From: Candidatus Saccharimonadota bacterium
GTDB lineage: Bacteria; Patescibacteriota; Saccharimonadia; Saccharimonadales; Saccharimonadaceae
Reading direction: 5' to 3'
NCBI GenBank assembly: GCA_017536895.1
Contig: JAFWCN010000013.1
Span: 1-33,027, forward strand
DNA: 33,027 nucleotides
The position numbers and the translations under genes were made by a program. The notes below the pieces were generated by a model that did no database searches, had not been told where the DNA came from, and saw only the letters and a list, made by a program, of their open reading frames with translations. How positions within the stretch are numbered: the stretch's first letter is position 1; each line of letters begins with the position of its first letter. Of the stretch, positions 20,516-28,344 are shown piece after piece.

Positions 20516-22265
20516 AGAAGCCGAAGATCGAGTTGTTAGCCTACTTTTAGCTGAGGGTCTTGCTGACCCAAATTTAGTTGGCAGCATCAAAGTTCAAGCG
20601 GAATCTGCCGGCAAACCAGTTCTCGCTGAATTAATCGCTGGCAAACTCATCAACGAGGACATGGTCGCACGCGCCACTGCTGCTATCATTGGTGTTCCTT
20701 ACGTTGAGCTCAAAAACATCACTATCGACCAAGACGTCTTATCCAAAATACCAGGCGACGCTTCTTCACGAGTTCTTGCCGTCGCACTAGGTGAAAAAGA
20801 CGGCATGCTAAATGTCGCCATGGTTGACGTCACTAATGTTCAATCCACCGACTACCTTTCAAATCTCATTAATCAACCAATTCGCGTTTGGATGTCTTCC
20901 GAACGTGGTATTCGTGAAGTTCTTGAGCAATATCACGGCGATTTTTCTAGTGTCAAGGAAGCCGTCGATGAAACCAACGAAGAGATAGCCGAAGAAAACG
21001 CTAATTCTAATGTCAAAACCATCGTCCAAGATTCCCCAATCTCAAAAGCTTTGACCACTATTTTAAGCTATGCTGCCAAAACCAAAGCTTCCGATATTCA
21101 TATCGAGCCACTCGAAAACTCTCTCATTATCCGCTGTCGCATTGATGGCGTCCTTCGTAAAATCATGGAGCTTCCTAAAACTGTTGCTCCTGCCCTCGTT
21201 TCTCGCATTAAAATCCTTTCCAATCTCAAAATCGATGAACATCGTATCCCGCAGGATGGTCAGTTCACGGTATTAGTCGATGACCAGGAAATCGACCTTC
21301 GTATTGCCATCTCTCCAGTAACTTGGGGTGAACAAGTTGTAATTCGTTTGCTCGACAAAACCGGCGTCTCTATGGAAATCGAAAAAATGGGTATGAGCGG
21401 TCGTGCTCTCCGTGACGTCTTAAATGGCATCAAACAGCCAAACGGAATGATTCTAACTTCTGGCCCTACTGGTTCTGGTAAATCTACTACTCTATATGCC
21501 CTCATTCAACAAATTAAATCTGAACAAATCAACATCGTCACTCTAGAAGATCCAGTCGAGTATAAAATGGACGGCATCAACCAAATCCAAGTTAATGTTG
21601 ACGCTGGGCTGACTTTTGCAAGTGGCCTCCGCTCTATTCTTCGTCAAGACCCTGATGTTGTCATGGTGGGGGAGATTCGTGACTCTGAAACTGCTGGACT
21701 TGCGGTCCAGGCTGCTCTTACTGGCCACCTTGTTTTTAGTACTCTCCACACTAACTCCGCTGCCGGTATCCTACCACGTCTTCTAGACATGGGCATTGAA
21801 CCATTTTTGCTCGCCTCAACTTTGAACGTTGTGATTGGCCAACGCTTAGTGCGCCGTATTACTGAAAAGCGAGAAATGTACAAATCATCCGAAGTCGAGA
21901 CCAAAGGCATCAATGAAATAATCGGTAACTTATTGCCTCAGGACAAGGAATCTGTCGCCAAAGTTAGCGAGGATCTTGGCTATTCTGGCCTCCCGGTCAA
22001 AAACGACGATCACTATATGTTAGCTCGTGGTGTTAATTCCAAAGAAACTCCGGGTGGTTACAAAGGCCGCGCCGGTCTTTATGAGACTATTACCGTTGAT
22101 GAAGATATCCAGAAAACAATCATCAACCATTCCACCGCCAACGAAATTATGCGCTTAGCCAAAGAAAAGGGAACCATCACCATGCGTCAGGATGGCATGC
22201 TAAAAGCCTTGTCAGGCATAACAACAATAGAGGAGGTAAACCGCGTAGCTAGTGACTTATCATAA
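20499..22265 (+). CDS. pilB: Type IV pilus extension ATPase PilB
   Basis: 588 residues. Hexameric ATPase that powers pilin assembly. N-terminal MshE-like domain (about 1-140), N2 domain, then the motor with Walker A GPTGSGKST (from about 322), Asp box, Walker B DPDVVMVGEIRDSETA and the His box GHLVFSTLHTNSA. The tetra-cysteine zinc motif usual in the C-terminal part is absent: the RRITEKREMYKSSE and NSKETPGGYKGRAGLYE stretches carry no Cys. GAGGAGG upstream supports the ATG at 20499 (an earlier in-frame start would overlap the previous gene further). It overlaps the upstream gene by 17 nt. Confidence 0.94.
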   Translation: MASLTKEAEDRVVSLLLAEGLADPNLVGSIKVQAESAGKPVLAELIAGKLINEDMVARATAAIIGVPYVELKNITIDQDVLSKIPGDASSRVLAVALGEKDGMLNVAMVDVTNVQSTDYLSNLINQPIRVWMSSERGIREVLEQYHGDFSSVKEAVDETNEEIAEENANSNVKTIVQDSPISKALTTILSYAAKTKASDIHIEPLENSLIIRCRIDGVLRKIMELPKTVAPALVSRIKILSNLKIDEHRIPQDGQFTVLVDDQEIDLRIAISPVTWGEQVVIRLLDKTGVSMEIEKMGMSGRALRDVLNGIKQPNGMILTSGPTGSGKSTTLYALIQQIKSEQINIVTLEDPVEYKMDGINQIQVNVDAGLTFASGLRSILRQDPDVVMVGEIRDSETAGLAVQAALTGHLVFSTLHTNSAAGILPRLLDMGIEPFLLASTLNVVIGQRLVRRITEKREMYKSSEVETKGINEIIGNLLPQDKESVAKVSEDLGYSGLPVKNDDHYMLARGVNSKETPGGYKGRAGLYETITVDEDIQKTIINHSTANEIMRLAKEKGTITMRQDGMLKALSGITTIEEVNRVASDLS

Positions 22266-22274
22266 AGCTTGTGG

Positions 22275-22280
22275 TAAAAT
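22275..22280 (+). promoter_or_regulatory. Possible internal promoter before pilT
   Basis: TAAAAT at 22275-22280, then exactly 6 nt to the pilT ATG at 22287, matching the leaderless layout of other genes here. It would allow pilT-pilC to be expressed apart from pilM-pilB. Confidence 0.45.
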
Positions 22281-22286
22281 AGTATC

Positions 22287-23372
22287 ATGGAAAACAGTGG
22301 GCAACTTTCAACTAATCTCAAAATCGAAACTTTACTTGAAGAATGTATTCGTCGCAAGGCATCGGATCTTCACCTTCAGTATGGCTTACCGCCAATTTTA
22401 AGAATTGACGGAGCCCTCACGCCTATTGTTGGCAATAACCCACTAAAAGAAGAAGAAGTCAAAAGCTTAATCTTTGCAACCCTGGATGAAGATCAACAAA
22501 AAATTCTCCTCCAAGACAAAGAATTTGACTACTCTTTTGCCTTTGGCGACGTAGCCCGTTTTCGTGTTAATGCCTTCCACGAACGTGGCAAACTTGCTGC
22601 CGCTTTCCGTTTAATTCCAAATCAGATTAAAAGCATTAATGATCTCGGCATGCCTGCCATTGTCGAAACGTTTGCCGAATTCCCTCGTGGATTGGTATTA
22701 GTCACAGGCCCGACTGGCTCTGGTAAGTCAACTACTTTAGCGGCTCTGGTCGATAAAATCAATCGTGAAAAATCTACTCACATTATTACTATCGAGGACC
22801 CAATTGAGTTCACTCATAAATCCCAAAGGTCAGTCATCGCCCAGCGTGAAGTTCACTATGATACTTTCAGTTTTGCTGCCGCTCTCCGTTCGGCCCTTCG
22901 TGAAGACCCAGACGTCGTCCTAATTGGCGAGATGCGTGATTTAGAAACCATCCAAGCCGCTATCACCATTGCAGAAACCGGTCATTTAGTCTTTGCGACT
23001 TTGCACACCAACTCTGCTGCCCAATCCATTGACCGCATGATTGACGTCTTTCCATCGCATCAACAACCACAAGTTCGCACCCAACTTTCCAACATGTTAA
23101 TGGCTATTTGTGCTCAGCGTCTTGTGCCTGCCATTGGTGGCGGCCGTGTTGTTGCTGCTGAAATCATGGTGGCAAATTCTGCTATCCGCGCGCTTATCCG
23201 TGACGGCAAAACCCACCAACTCGATACCGCCATTCAAACTGGCGCCGATCAAGGCATGCAGACTATGGATCGCACATTGGCTAAGCTTGTCCAGACAGGT
23301 GTTATAACCTACGATTCCGCCCGCGAATTTGCCGTTGACATTAACGAGCTTAATCGACTAGTAAAGGGCTAA
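22287..23372 (+). CDS. pilT: Type IV pilus retraction ATPase PilT
   Basis: 361 residues, normal length. Hexameric ATPase driving pilus retraction. Seen: CIRRKASDLHLQYGLPPILRIDG, Walker A GPTGSGKST, ITIEDPIEFTHKSQRSVIAQREV, Walker B DPDVVLIGEMRDLETI, His box GHLVFATLHTNSAAQSIDR and the PilT-specific AIRALIRDGKTHQL...GMQTMDRTLAKLV near the C-terminus. Retraction implies the pilus serves in pulling, twitching or DNA uptake. No clear Shine-Dalgarno precedes the ATG. Confidence 0.95.
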   Translation: MENSGQLSTNLKIETLLEECIRRKASDLHLQYGLPPILRIDGALTPIVGNNPLKEEEVKSLIFATLDEDQQKILLQDKEFDYSFAFGDVARFRVNAFHERGKLAAAFRLIPNQIKSINDLGMPAIVETFAEFPRGLVLVTGPTGSGKSTTLAALVDKINREKSTHIITIEDPIEFTHKSQRSVIAQREVHYDTFSFAAALRSALREDPDVVLIGEMRDLETIQAAITIAETGHLVFATLHTNSAAQSIDRMIDVFPSHQQPQVRTQLSNMLMAICAQRLVPAIGGGRVVAAEIMVANSAIRALIRDGKTHQLDTAIQTGADQGMQTMDRTLAKLVQTGVITYDSAREFAVDINELNRLVKG

Positions 23373-23373
23373 A

Positions 23374-24576
23374 ATGAGGCGTTATAAATATAAGGCCAAG
23401 GTTAAAGATACTGGCAAAACCGTCAAAGGTTTTATCCAGGCCGAGAACGAACAGTTTGCCGGTCGCCTCTTGATTGAGCAAGGATACATTCCTGATTCCG
23501 TTGTCGAAGAGGGAACTGGTTTACTAGGTAAGCAGGCTCGCGTTACCACCAAAGACCGCATCATGTTCACTCGCCAGCTATCCACTTTGATTGGTGCTGG
23601 TTTGCCACTTGCAACTTCTCTTCGTACTGTTGCCGAGCAAACTCAAGGCAAAGCCATGAAAGCCATTGTCGAAGAAATACTCGCTAAGGTTGAAGCTGGT
23701 AAAACTCTTCACGAATCTTTTGCTGCCTATCCAGATATTTTTAACGGCGTTTACTTAGCTCTTATCCAAGCTGGTGAGACTTCCGGTACTTTGGACCTTG
23801 CCTTGAAGCGTCTTGCTGATCAGGAAGAAAAGGACGCTGCGATGATGAGCAAAATTCGTGGTGCACTCGTCTATCCGGCTATTATTTTCGTAGTTATTAT
23901 TGCTGTACTTGCCTTTATGATGATTATGGTCGTTCCACAAGTTCAAGGGCTTTATGAAGACATGGGCAAGGAACTTCCAGGCCTCACTAAATTCCTAGTC
24001 AACATCTCCAATTTCTTCGGTCAGTTCTGGTGGCTAGTTGCTCTATTCACTATTGGAATTGTAATTGCTTGTTGGTACGCTGTCAAAAGAACTCCAGCTG
24101 GTCGCAAAGTTGCTGACGCATTCAAACTCAACGTCCCAATCTTTGGCGGCCTTTTTCGTAAACTATATGTTTCACGCTTTGCTCGTACGGCTGAAATGAT
24201 GTTAGCCACCGGCGTACCAATGCTTGATTCTGTCAAAATTGCCATCGACGCTACTTCTAACGTCGTCGTCGAAGAAGAATACAGCAAATCTCTCGATATC
24301 ATCAAAGGTGGTAAACCTCTCTCCGAAGGTCTCAAAGGCCGCGAATATATGTTACCGCTTGTTCCACAAATGGCTTCCATCGGTGAGGAATCCGGTAAAA
24401 TCGACGAAATGCTCGGTAAAGCCGCCCAGGTCTATGAAAACGAACTAGACGAACAAATCAATAACATCTCCACTATGATTGAGCCTATCCTCATGGTTAT
24501 TATGGCCGGCCTCATCGGTATCGTAGTTGGTGGTACTTTGCTTCCAATCTACTCACTTGTCAACTCTGTCGCATAA
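23374..24576 (+). CDS. pilC: Type IV pilus inner-membrane platform protein PilC
   Basis: 400 residues. Polytopic platform that binds PilB and PilT and moves pilins. Two GspF domains (about 70-190 and 270-395), each with the LSTLIGAGLPLATSLRTVAEQ or ARTAEMMLATGVPMLDSVKIA signature, and membrane helices at about 170-190, 215-235 and 375-398. It begins one base after the pilT stop. It is the last gene of the pilM run. Confidence 0.95.
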   Translation: MRRYKYKAKVKDTGKTVKGFIQAENEQFAGRLLIEQGYIPDSVVEEGTGLLGKQARVTTKDRIMFTRQLSTLIGAGLPLATSLRTVAEQTQGKAMKAIVEEILAKVEAGKTLHESFAAYPDIFNGVYLALIQAGETSGTLDLALKRLADQEEKDAAMMSKIRGALVYPAIIFVVIIAVLAFMMIMVVPQVQGLYEDMGKELPGLTKFLVNISNFFGQFWWLVALFTIGIVIACWYAVKRTPAGRKVADAFKLNVPIFGGLFRKLYVSRFARTAEMMLATGVPMLDSVKIAIDATSNVVVEEEYSKSLDIIKGGKPLSEGLKGREYMLPLVPQMASIGEESGKIDEMLGKAAQVYENELDEQINNISTMIEPILMVIMAGLIGIVVGGTLLPIYSLVNSVA

Positions 24577-24581
24577 AACTC

Positions 24582-24610
24582 TTGATTTTCAGCATAAACT
24601 GGTTTATTAT
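24582..24610 (+). promoter_or_regulatory. Promoter of the major pilin candidate (TTGATT-N17-TATTAT)
   Basis: -35 TTGATT at 24582-24587, 17-bp spacer, -10 TATTAT at 24605-24610, with a leader of about 28 nt containing AGAAAGGA before the ATG at 24645. A separate promoter and a Shine-Dalgarno suggest higher expression of this pilin. Confidence 0.65.
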
Positions 24611-24644
24611 AAACATAAGGATAAAATCTAGAAAGGATTTATTT

Positions 24645-25145
24645 ATGACTAAATCAAATACAAAATCTAAGAAAGGCTTTACTATCATTGAGGTCGTCTT
24701 GGTGCTTGCTATCGCCGGTCTTATATTCTTGATGGTATTTGTGGCTTTGCCAGCCCTTCAGCGCTCACAACGTGATACCCAACGTCGTGATGATATGGCT
24801 CGTGTTGCTACTGCAATCAACCAATATCAGACCAACAACAATGGCAGAGTGCCAATGGCAATGGCTACAGTTCCTACTGGTGCTGATTTTATTAATCGAT
24901 ATCTCGGTGGCAACAATGAATTTAGAGATCCAGACGGCACGGATTACACTATTGTGTTCGGTACCTTTAATAGTAACGGTTCAACTGATCCAAACAATAC
25001 AAACAATCAAACACTACATACGGTTTACGTTTACAACAGAGCCGCATGTGAAGGTGAGACGATGGTGTCGGCCGGCAATAATAACGAATATGCTATTCTC
25101 ACTAAGCTTGAAGGCTCCGGTATTTATTGCGCAGACAATAGATAA
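24645..25145 (+). CDS. Type IV pilin (candidate major pilin)
   Basis: 166 residues. Prepilin leader MTKSNTKSKKG followed by FTIIEVVLVLAIAGLIFLMVFVALPAL; cleavage after the Gly by prepilin peptidase leaves Phe1 and Glu5, the canonical pair. A 50-residue helix leads to a small globular head with two Cys (RAACEGE, GIYCADN) that probably form the C-terminal D-loop. The start at 24645 has a Shine-Dalgarno; an upstream in-frame TTG belongs to the -35 box. Own promoter and terminator make it a single-gene unit. Confidence 0.92.
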   Translation: MTKSNTKSKKGFTIIEVVLVLAIAGLIFLMVFVALPALQRSQRDTQRRDDMARVATAINQYQTNNNGRVPMAMATVPTGADFINRYLGGNNEFRDPDGTDYTIVFGTFNSNGSTDPNNTNNQTLHTVYVYNRAACEGETMVSAGNNNEYAILTKLEGSGIYCADNR

Positions 25146-25160
25146 CAGATTCGCATAAGA

Positions 25161-25191
25161 ATAAAGCGGCATTCGCCGCTTTATTTTTTTA
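25161..25191 (+). terminator. Rho-independent terminator after the pilin gene
   Basis: A perfect 10-bp stem ATAAAGCGGC/GCCGCTTTAT with ATTC loop (25161-25184) followed by a T-run, between two converging pilin genes. Confidence 0.88.
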
Positions 25192-25199
25192 TAATCTAT

Positions 25200-25760
25200 T
25201 TAGCTATTCTCGCAGTAAACTCCGCCGCCCTCAAGCTTGTATAGCACTGCAATTTTACGAGTATTAGAAGTCGAAATCACCCCTTTACCTTCATCTCCTG
25301 CACACTTTGCTTGAGTGATTACATACATATTCCCCACACTAGCATTAAAGGTATCGGTTAGAACTCTTTGCCATTCGCTATTTGACGCACAATCCTCGTC
25401 TTTACCCTTGCCATCACAAGGTTGTACTACCAAAGTGTATTCATCGCCGGTGCTTGGATCCTCAAAACTATTGTTCATGTAATCACGTAAGAATCCAGAC
25501 CAACTAGTACCATTGCCAGTTTCAGTCTCCCTATTAAAACTCCCTGTTCCACTTGGCAAAGCGCCCCTATTGTTTGTTTGATACTTCTTTACAGCCGAGA
25601 TAAAAGCAGTAATATCTTCCTTCCGCGCCGTATCTCGCTGTTGTCTTTGAAGAGCCGGCAATGCGATAAATATCATCAAGAATATCAAACCCGCAATTGC
25701 AAGTACCAACGATACTTCAATTATTGTAAACCCCTTAAGATTAAATTCACCCTTTTTCAT
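25200..25760 (-). CDS. Type IV pilin, minus strand
   Basis: 186 residues. Leader MKKGEFNLKG then FTIIEVSLVLAIAGLIFLMIFIALPALQ; the N-terminal helix is nearly identical to that of the pilin at 24645-25145, while the heads differ, so this is a paralogue after duplication. Four Cys in the head (two in CDGKGKDEDC, then AKCAGDE, VYCENS). The start at 25760 has TATAAT 6 nt upstream and no Shine-Dalgarno. It is divergent from the prepilin peptidase gene with interlocking promoters. Confidence 0.92.
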   Translation of the reverse strand: MKKGEFNLKGFTIIEVSLVLAIAGLIFLMIFIALPALQRQQRDTARKEDITAFISAVKKYQTNNRGALPSGTGSFNRETETGNGTSWSGFLRDYMNNSFEDPSTGDEYTLVVQPCDGKGKDEDCASNSEWQRVLTDTFNASVGNMYVITQAKCAGDEGKGVISTSNTRKIAVLYKLEGGGVYCENS

Positions 25761-25766
25761 AAGCCT

Positions 25767-25797
25767 ATTATACCATGATATAATTAGGATATGTCAA
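25767..25797 (-). promoter_or_regulatory. Promoter of the minus-strand pilin
   Basis: Minus-strand TTGACA (25797-25792), 19-bp spacer, TATAAT (25772-25767), then 6 nt to the ATG at 25760. Its -35 box lies inside the first codons of the divergent prepilin peptidase gene. Confidence 0.65.
25776..25784 (+). promoter_or_regulatory. Extended -10 promoter of pilD
   Basis: TGaTATAAT, hexamer 25779-25784, then 6 nt to the ATG at 25791. It sits within the spacer of the divergent pilin promoter, so the two cannot easily be bound at once. Confidence 0.65.
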
Positions 25798-26588
25798 TTT
25801 TATTTCATATCTTTCTTTTCTTCCTTGGAGCGTGTATTGGTTCTTACCTTTGTTGCCAAGCACGCCGTCTCAGGCTCAAAGAGCAAAAGAAAAAACCTCT
25901 CGGTCAACGTTCTGTCTGCATGAGTTGTCATCACCAACTAAAGTGGCATGACAATCTTCCCATTATCTCCTGGCTAGCATTAAAAGGGAAGTGCCGGCAT
26001 TGCCACAAGAAAATTGGCAATGCCGAATTACTGTCCGAACTCGGCACCGCCCTATCATTCGTCTTACTCAGTTTCAGCATAAATATCTCCACCGCCTCTT
26101 CAATGGATTGGACCATTTTCGTTGCAACGCTTTTGCTCTCTAGCATTCTAATATTTCTTGCCATCTATGACGGATTATATGGTGAATTACCCACAGTCTG
26201 TCTTGCTCTCGCCATCGGCTGCTCCATTGCAATTCTGCTATTCAGAATATACATCACGGTTTCTTTTAACGGGTTTACAATGGAGCTTATTTGGAAACCA
26301 GCTCTATCATTCGCGATACTAGGAGGAATCTATTTAATACTCTATCTCGTACCCAAGGGTCGCTGGGTCGGGGACGGTGATTGGCTACTCGGTACCGCCA
26401 TTGGTATTGCCCTATACGAACCGTGGCTCGCCCTCATCGCATTATTTCTCGCCAATTTCATCGCTTGTGTTATCATGTACCCCACTGTCAAATCCAAGAA
26501 AAACCACAAAATACATTTTGGACCATTTCTAGTCATTTCCTACATTATCACAGCTAGTTTTGCCAACTTAATTATGAGTATGATATAA
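25791..26588 (+). CDS. pilD: Prepilin peptidase (PilD/A24 family)
   Basis: 265 residues. Membrane aspartyl protease that cleaves the prepilin leader after Gly and can N-methylate residue 1. Seen: N-terminal GACIGSYLCCQARRL, a cytoplasmic loop with two CxxC zinc motifs (CMSCHHQLKWHDNLPIISWLALKGKCRHC), catalytic Asp candidates in AIYDGLYGELPT and VGDGDWLLG, and about seven membrane helices. Its substrates are the neighbouring pilins. It is followed closely by the large pilin gene, which has its own promoter. Confidence 0.94.
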   Translation: MSILFHIFLFFLGACIGSYLCCQARRLRLKEQKKKPLGQRSVCMSCHHQLKWHDNLPIISWLALKGKCRHCHKKIGNAELLSELGTALSFVLLSFSINISTASSMDWTIFVATLLLSSILIFLAIYDGLYGELPTVCLALAIGCSIAILLFRIYITVSFNGFTMELIWKPALSFAILGGIYLILYLVPKGRWVGDGDWLLGTAIGIALYEPWLALIALFLANFIACVIMYPTVKSKKNHKIHFGPFLVISYIITASFANLIMSMI

Positions 26589-26589
26589 T
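26560..26589 (+). promoter_or_regulatory. Promoter of the large pilin gene (TTGCCA-N18-TATAAT)
   Basis: TTGCCA at 26560-26565, 18-bp spacer ending in TGa, TATAAT at 26584-26589, then 6 nt to the ATG at 26596. It overlaps the pilD 3' end. Confidence 0.6.
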
Positions 26590-26595
26590 ATACTT

Positions 26596-28344
26596 ATGGT
26601 TAAAAAGGGTGACACATTAGTTGAGGTCCTTCTCGCAGTAGGCATTTTTTCCATGATTGCAATCTCGGTTGTGGCAGTAATGAGTGGAGGTACTTCTAGC
26701 GCTCAAACCGCTCTTGAAACCACCCTTGCTCGCGAGGAAATTGATGCTCAAGCCGAAGCTCTTCGCTATATTCACGATTCTTACATCAACGACAAAAACT
26801 CTAACAATTCCGAGCTTTCAACTGTAGCTCTGTGGCGAAGAATCATCAATCAAGACAACGTCTATGTCCCCAGCGGCGAAAAAAAAGATGAAGATCTTTT
26901 ACAGTATAGTCCTACCACCTGTCCCACCAGTGCCTCAGAACTTCCAGCCAATGCCTTTATTCTAGACACCAGGTCACTTAACCTTCCTGGTGGTATAGCC
27001 TATAAATCAGTCAAAGAAGACGCTGACGTTTTTGCTCCAGCTACGACATCTCCACGCCTGATTTTTGGCGCAGGAAGCGAAAACAGCCTGATCGAGAGCG
27101 ACACCAGTACGGCACTCAGCAGAGCAGAAGGTATCTATGTCATTGCCGTTGCTGATAAGGACACCACCACTGTCTTAGATATTGACGGTGAAAAAGTCGA
27201 GGCCGACAACCCCGCTTTCTTCGACTTTTATATCCGTACCTGCTGGTATGGTACCGATGCCGAGACTGCTTCCACTATTTCTACTGTCATCCGACTCCAT
27301 AACCCCGACATTCAGACCCAGTATTACAAATATTCACACTCCGTTCATGACGAATTTGGTAACGTTGTAAGCTCTGACGGCATAAAATATCAACCAACAA
27401 CCCTCGAGGATAGAGCTCAGGTCTATAATCAACCAGGTTGGGAATTCCTCGGTTGGTGCTACGGTGGTCAAATAATTTCAAAACCAGGAGATCCTTGCAC
27501 CGGTACAATTTTCAAGGAAACTAAATTCTATAATACTGATTCAGGCACCCAAGCGTATGATTTTTACCCTGCCTGGCACCAGATACAATACACGATTAAT
27601 TATGATCTAAACGGCGGAAGTTGGAATACCGGCTCAGCGCCAAAACCTCAAAAGTGTCTTGTGAAGTGGGGTACAGAATCTCAAAAGTGTGCCATTCAGA
27701 TGCCAGCAGACAAACAAGCCTTCACTCGCTCTGGATATGAGTTCAAAGGTTGGTGCAACGGTCAGGTTGACGACTCATCTGGCACTTGCAATGGTAAAAC
27801 ATACCCGGCTGGGCAGGCTAACAGCATCACTGCTCCAGGCGACTTTTCAAACAACAACCCTACAATTAACCTTAAAGCCATCTGGAAGGAAAATGACGAA
27901 GAAATCACCATTCGTGCCTCTTGGACCAGTAATACTGATTATGATTCATTCATGTATCTCCAAAAACCTGATTCTGATTCTTATCAATCTGCTAACTGGG
28001 GCACCACTAATATTAATGTCAATTATGGTAACAGAACTTATTCTCTCATCACCGGTGCTGGAGATGGTCGGGGCGAATCCAATGGTCGATACTACGAGAA
28101 CTTTGTAATTCACACCCTAGGTGGCAAAAACTATTACTATGCGATTACTAAATATTCGGGCGGTTGGCCAAATGGCGTAGGCAAAGATATTACAGTTACA
28201 GTTACTGGCTCAAGTATCGGCACTAAAACATTCCGCTCCTCAAGTATTAACTGCCCTAATGGCTATTGGAATGTTTTCGCTTATAAAAATGGTAAAATAA
28301 TTAGCCGCAATACATGTTCATCTGAAATACAATATAGTTATTAA
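26596..28344 (+). CDS. Very large type IV pilin-like adhesin with InlB-type repeats
   Basis: 582 residues, three to four times a normal pilin. The N-terminus MVKKG|DTLVEVLLAVGIFSMIAISVVAVMSGG has a prepilin site, with Asp instead of Phe at +1 and Glu kept at +5, as in minor pilins of the PilV type. A pilin-like domain (to about 235) is followed by two InlB/Listeria-Bacteroides-type repeats (about 270-330 with EFLGWCYGG ... AWHQ; 335-430 with INYDLNGGSW ... YEFKGWCNG ... LKAIW) and a C-terminal beta-rich domain. Many Cys occur in pairs. It likely sits at the pilus tip and binds a surface. Its stop abuts the convergent xer stop with no spacer. Confidence 0.85.
   Translation: MVKKGDTLVEVLLAVGIFSMIAISVVAVMSGGTSSAQTALETTLAREEIDAQAEALRYIHDSYINDKNSNNSELSTVALWRRIINQDNVYVPSGEKKDEDLLQYSPTTCPTSASELPANAFILDTRSLNLPGGIAYKSVKEDADVFAPATTSPRLIFGAGSENSLIESDTSTALSRAEGIYVIAVADKDTTTVLDIDGEKVEADNPAFFDFYIRTCWYGTDAETASTISTVIRLHNPDIQTQYYKYSHSVHDEFGNVVSSDGIKYQPTTLEDRAQVYNQPGWEFLGWCYGGQIISKPGDPCTGTIFKETKFYNTDSGTQAYDFYPAWHQIQYTINYDLNGGSWNTGSAPKPQKCLVKWGTESQKCAIQMPADKQAFTRSGYEFKGWCNGQVDDSSGTCNGKTYPAGQANSITAPGDFSNNNPTINLKAIWKENDEEITIRASWTSNTDYDSFMYLQKPDSDSYQSANWGTTNINVNYGNRTYSLITGAGDGRGESNGRYYENFVIHTLGGKNYYYAITKYSGGWPNGVGKDITVTVTGSSIGTKTFRSSSINCPNGYWNVFAYKNGKIISRNTCSSEIQYSY

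Noticed and set aside
24582-24644. Upstream TTG starts (also 9192, and GTG at 13130) that would lengthen the pilin, the membrane protein and FtsK
   Set aside because: In each case the proposed start codon falls within the -35 hexamer of a good promoter, and the added residues match no family.
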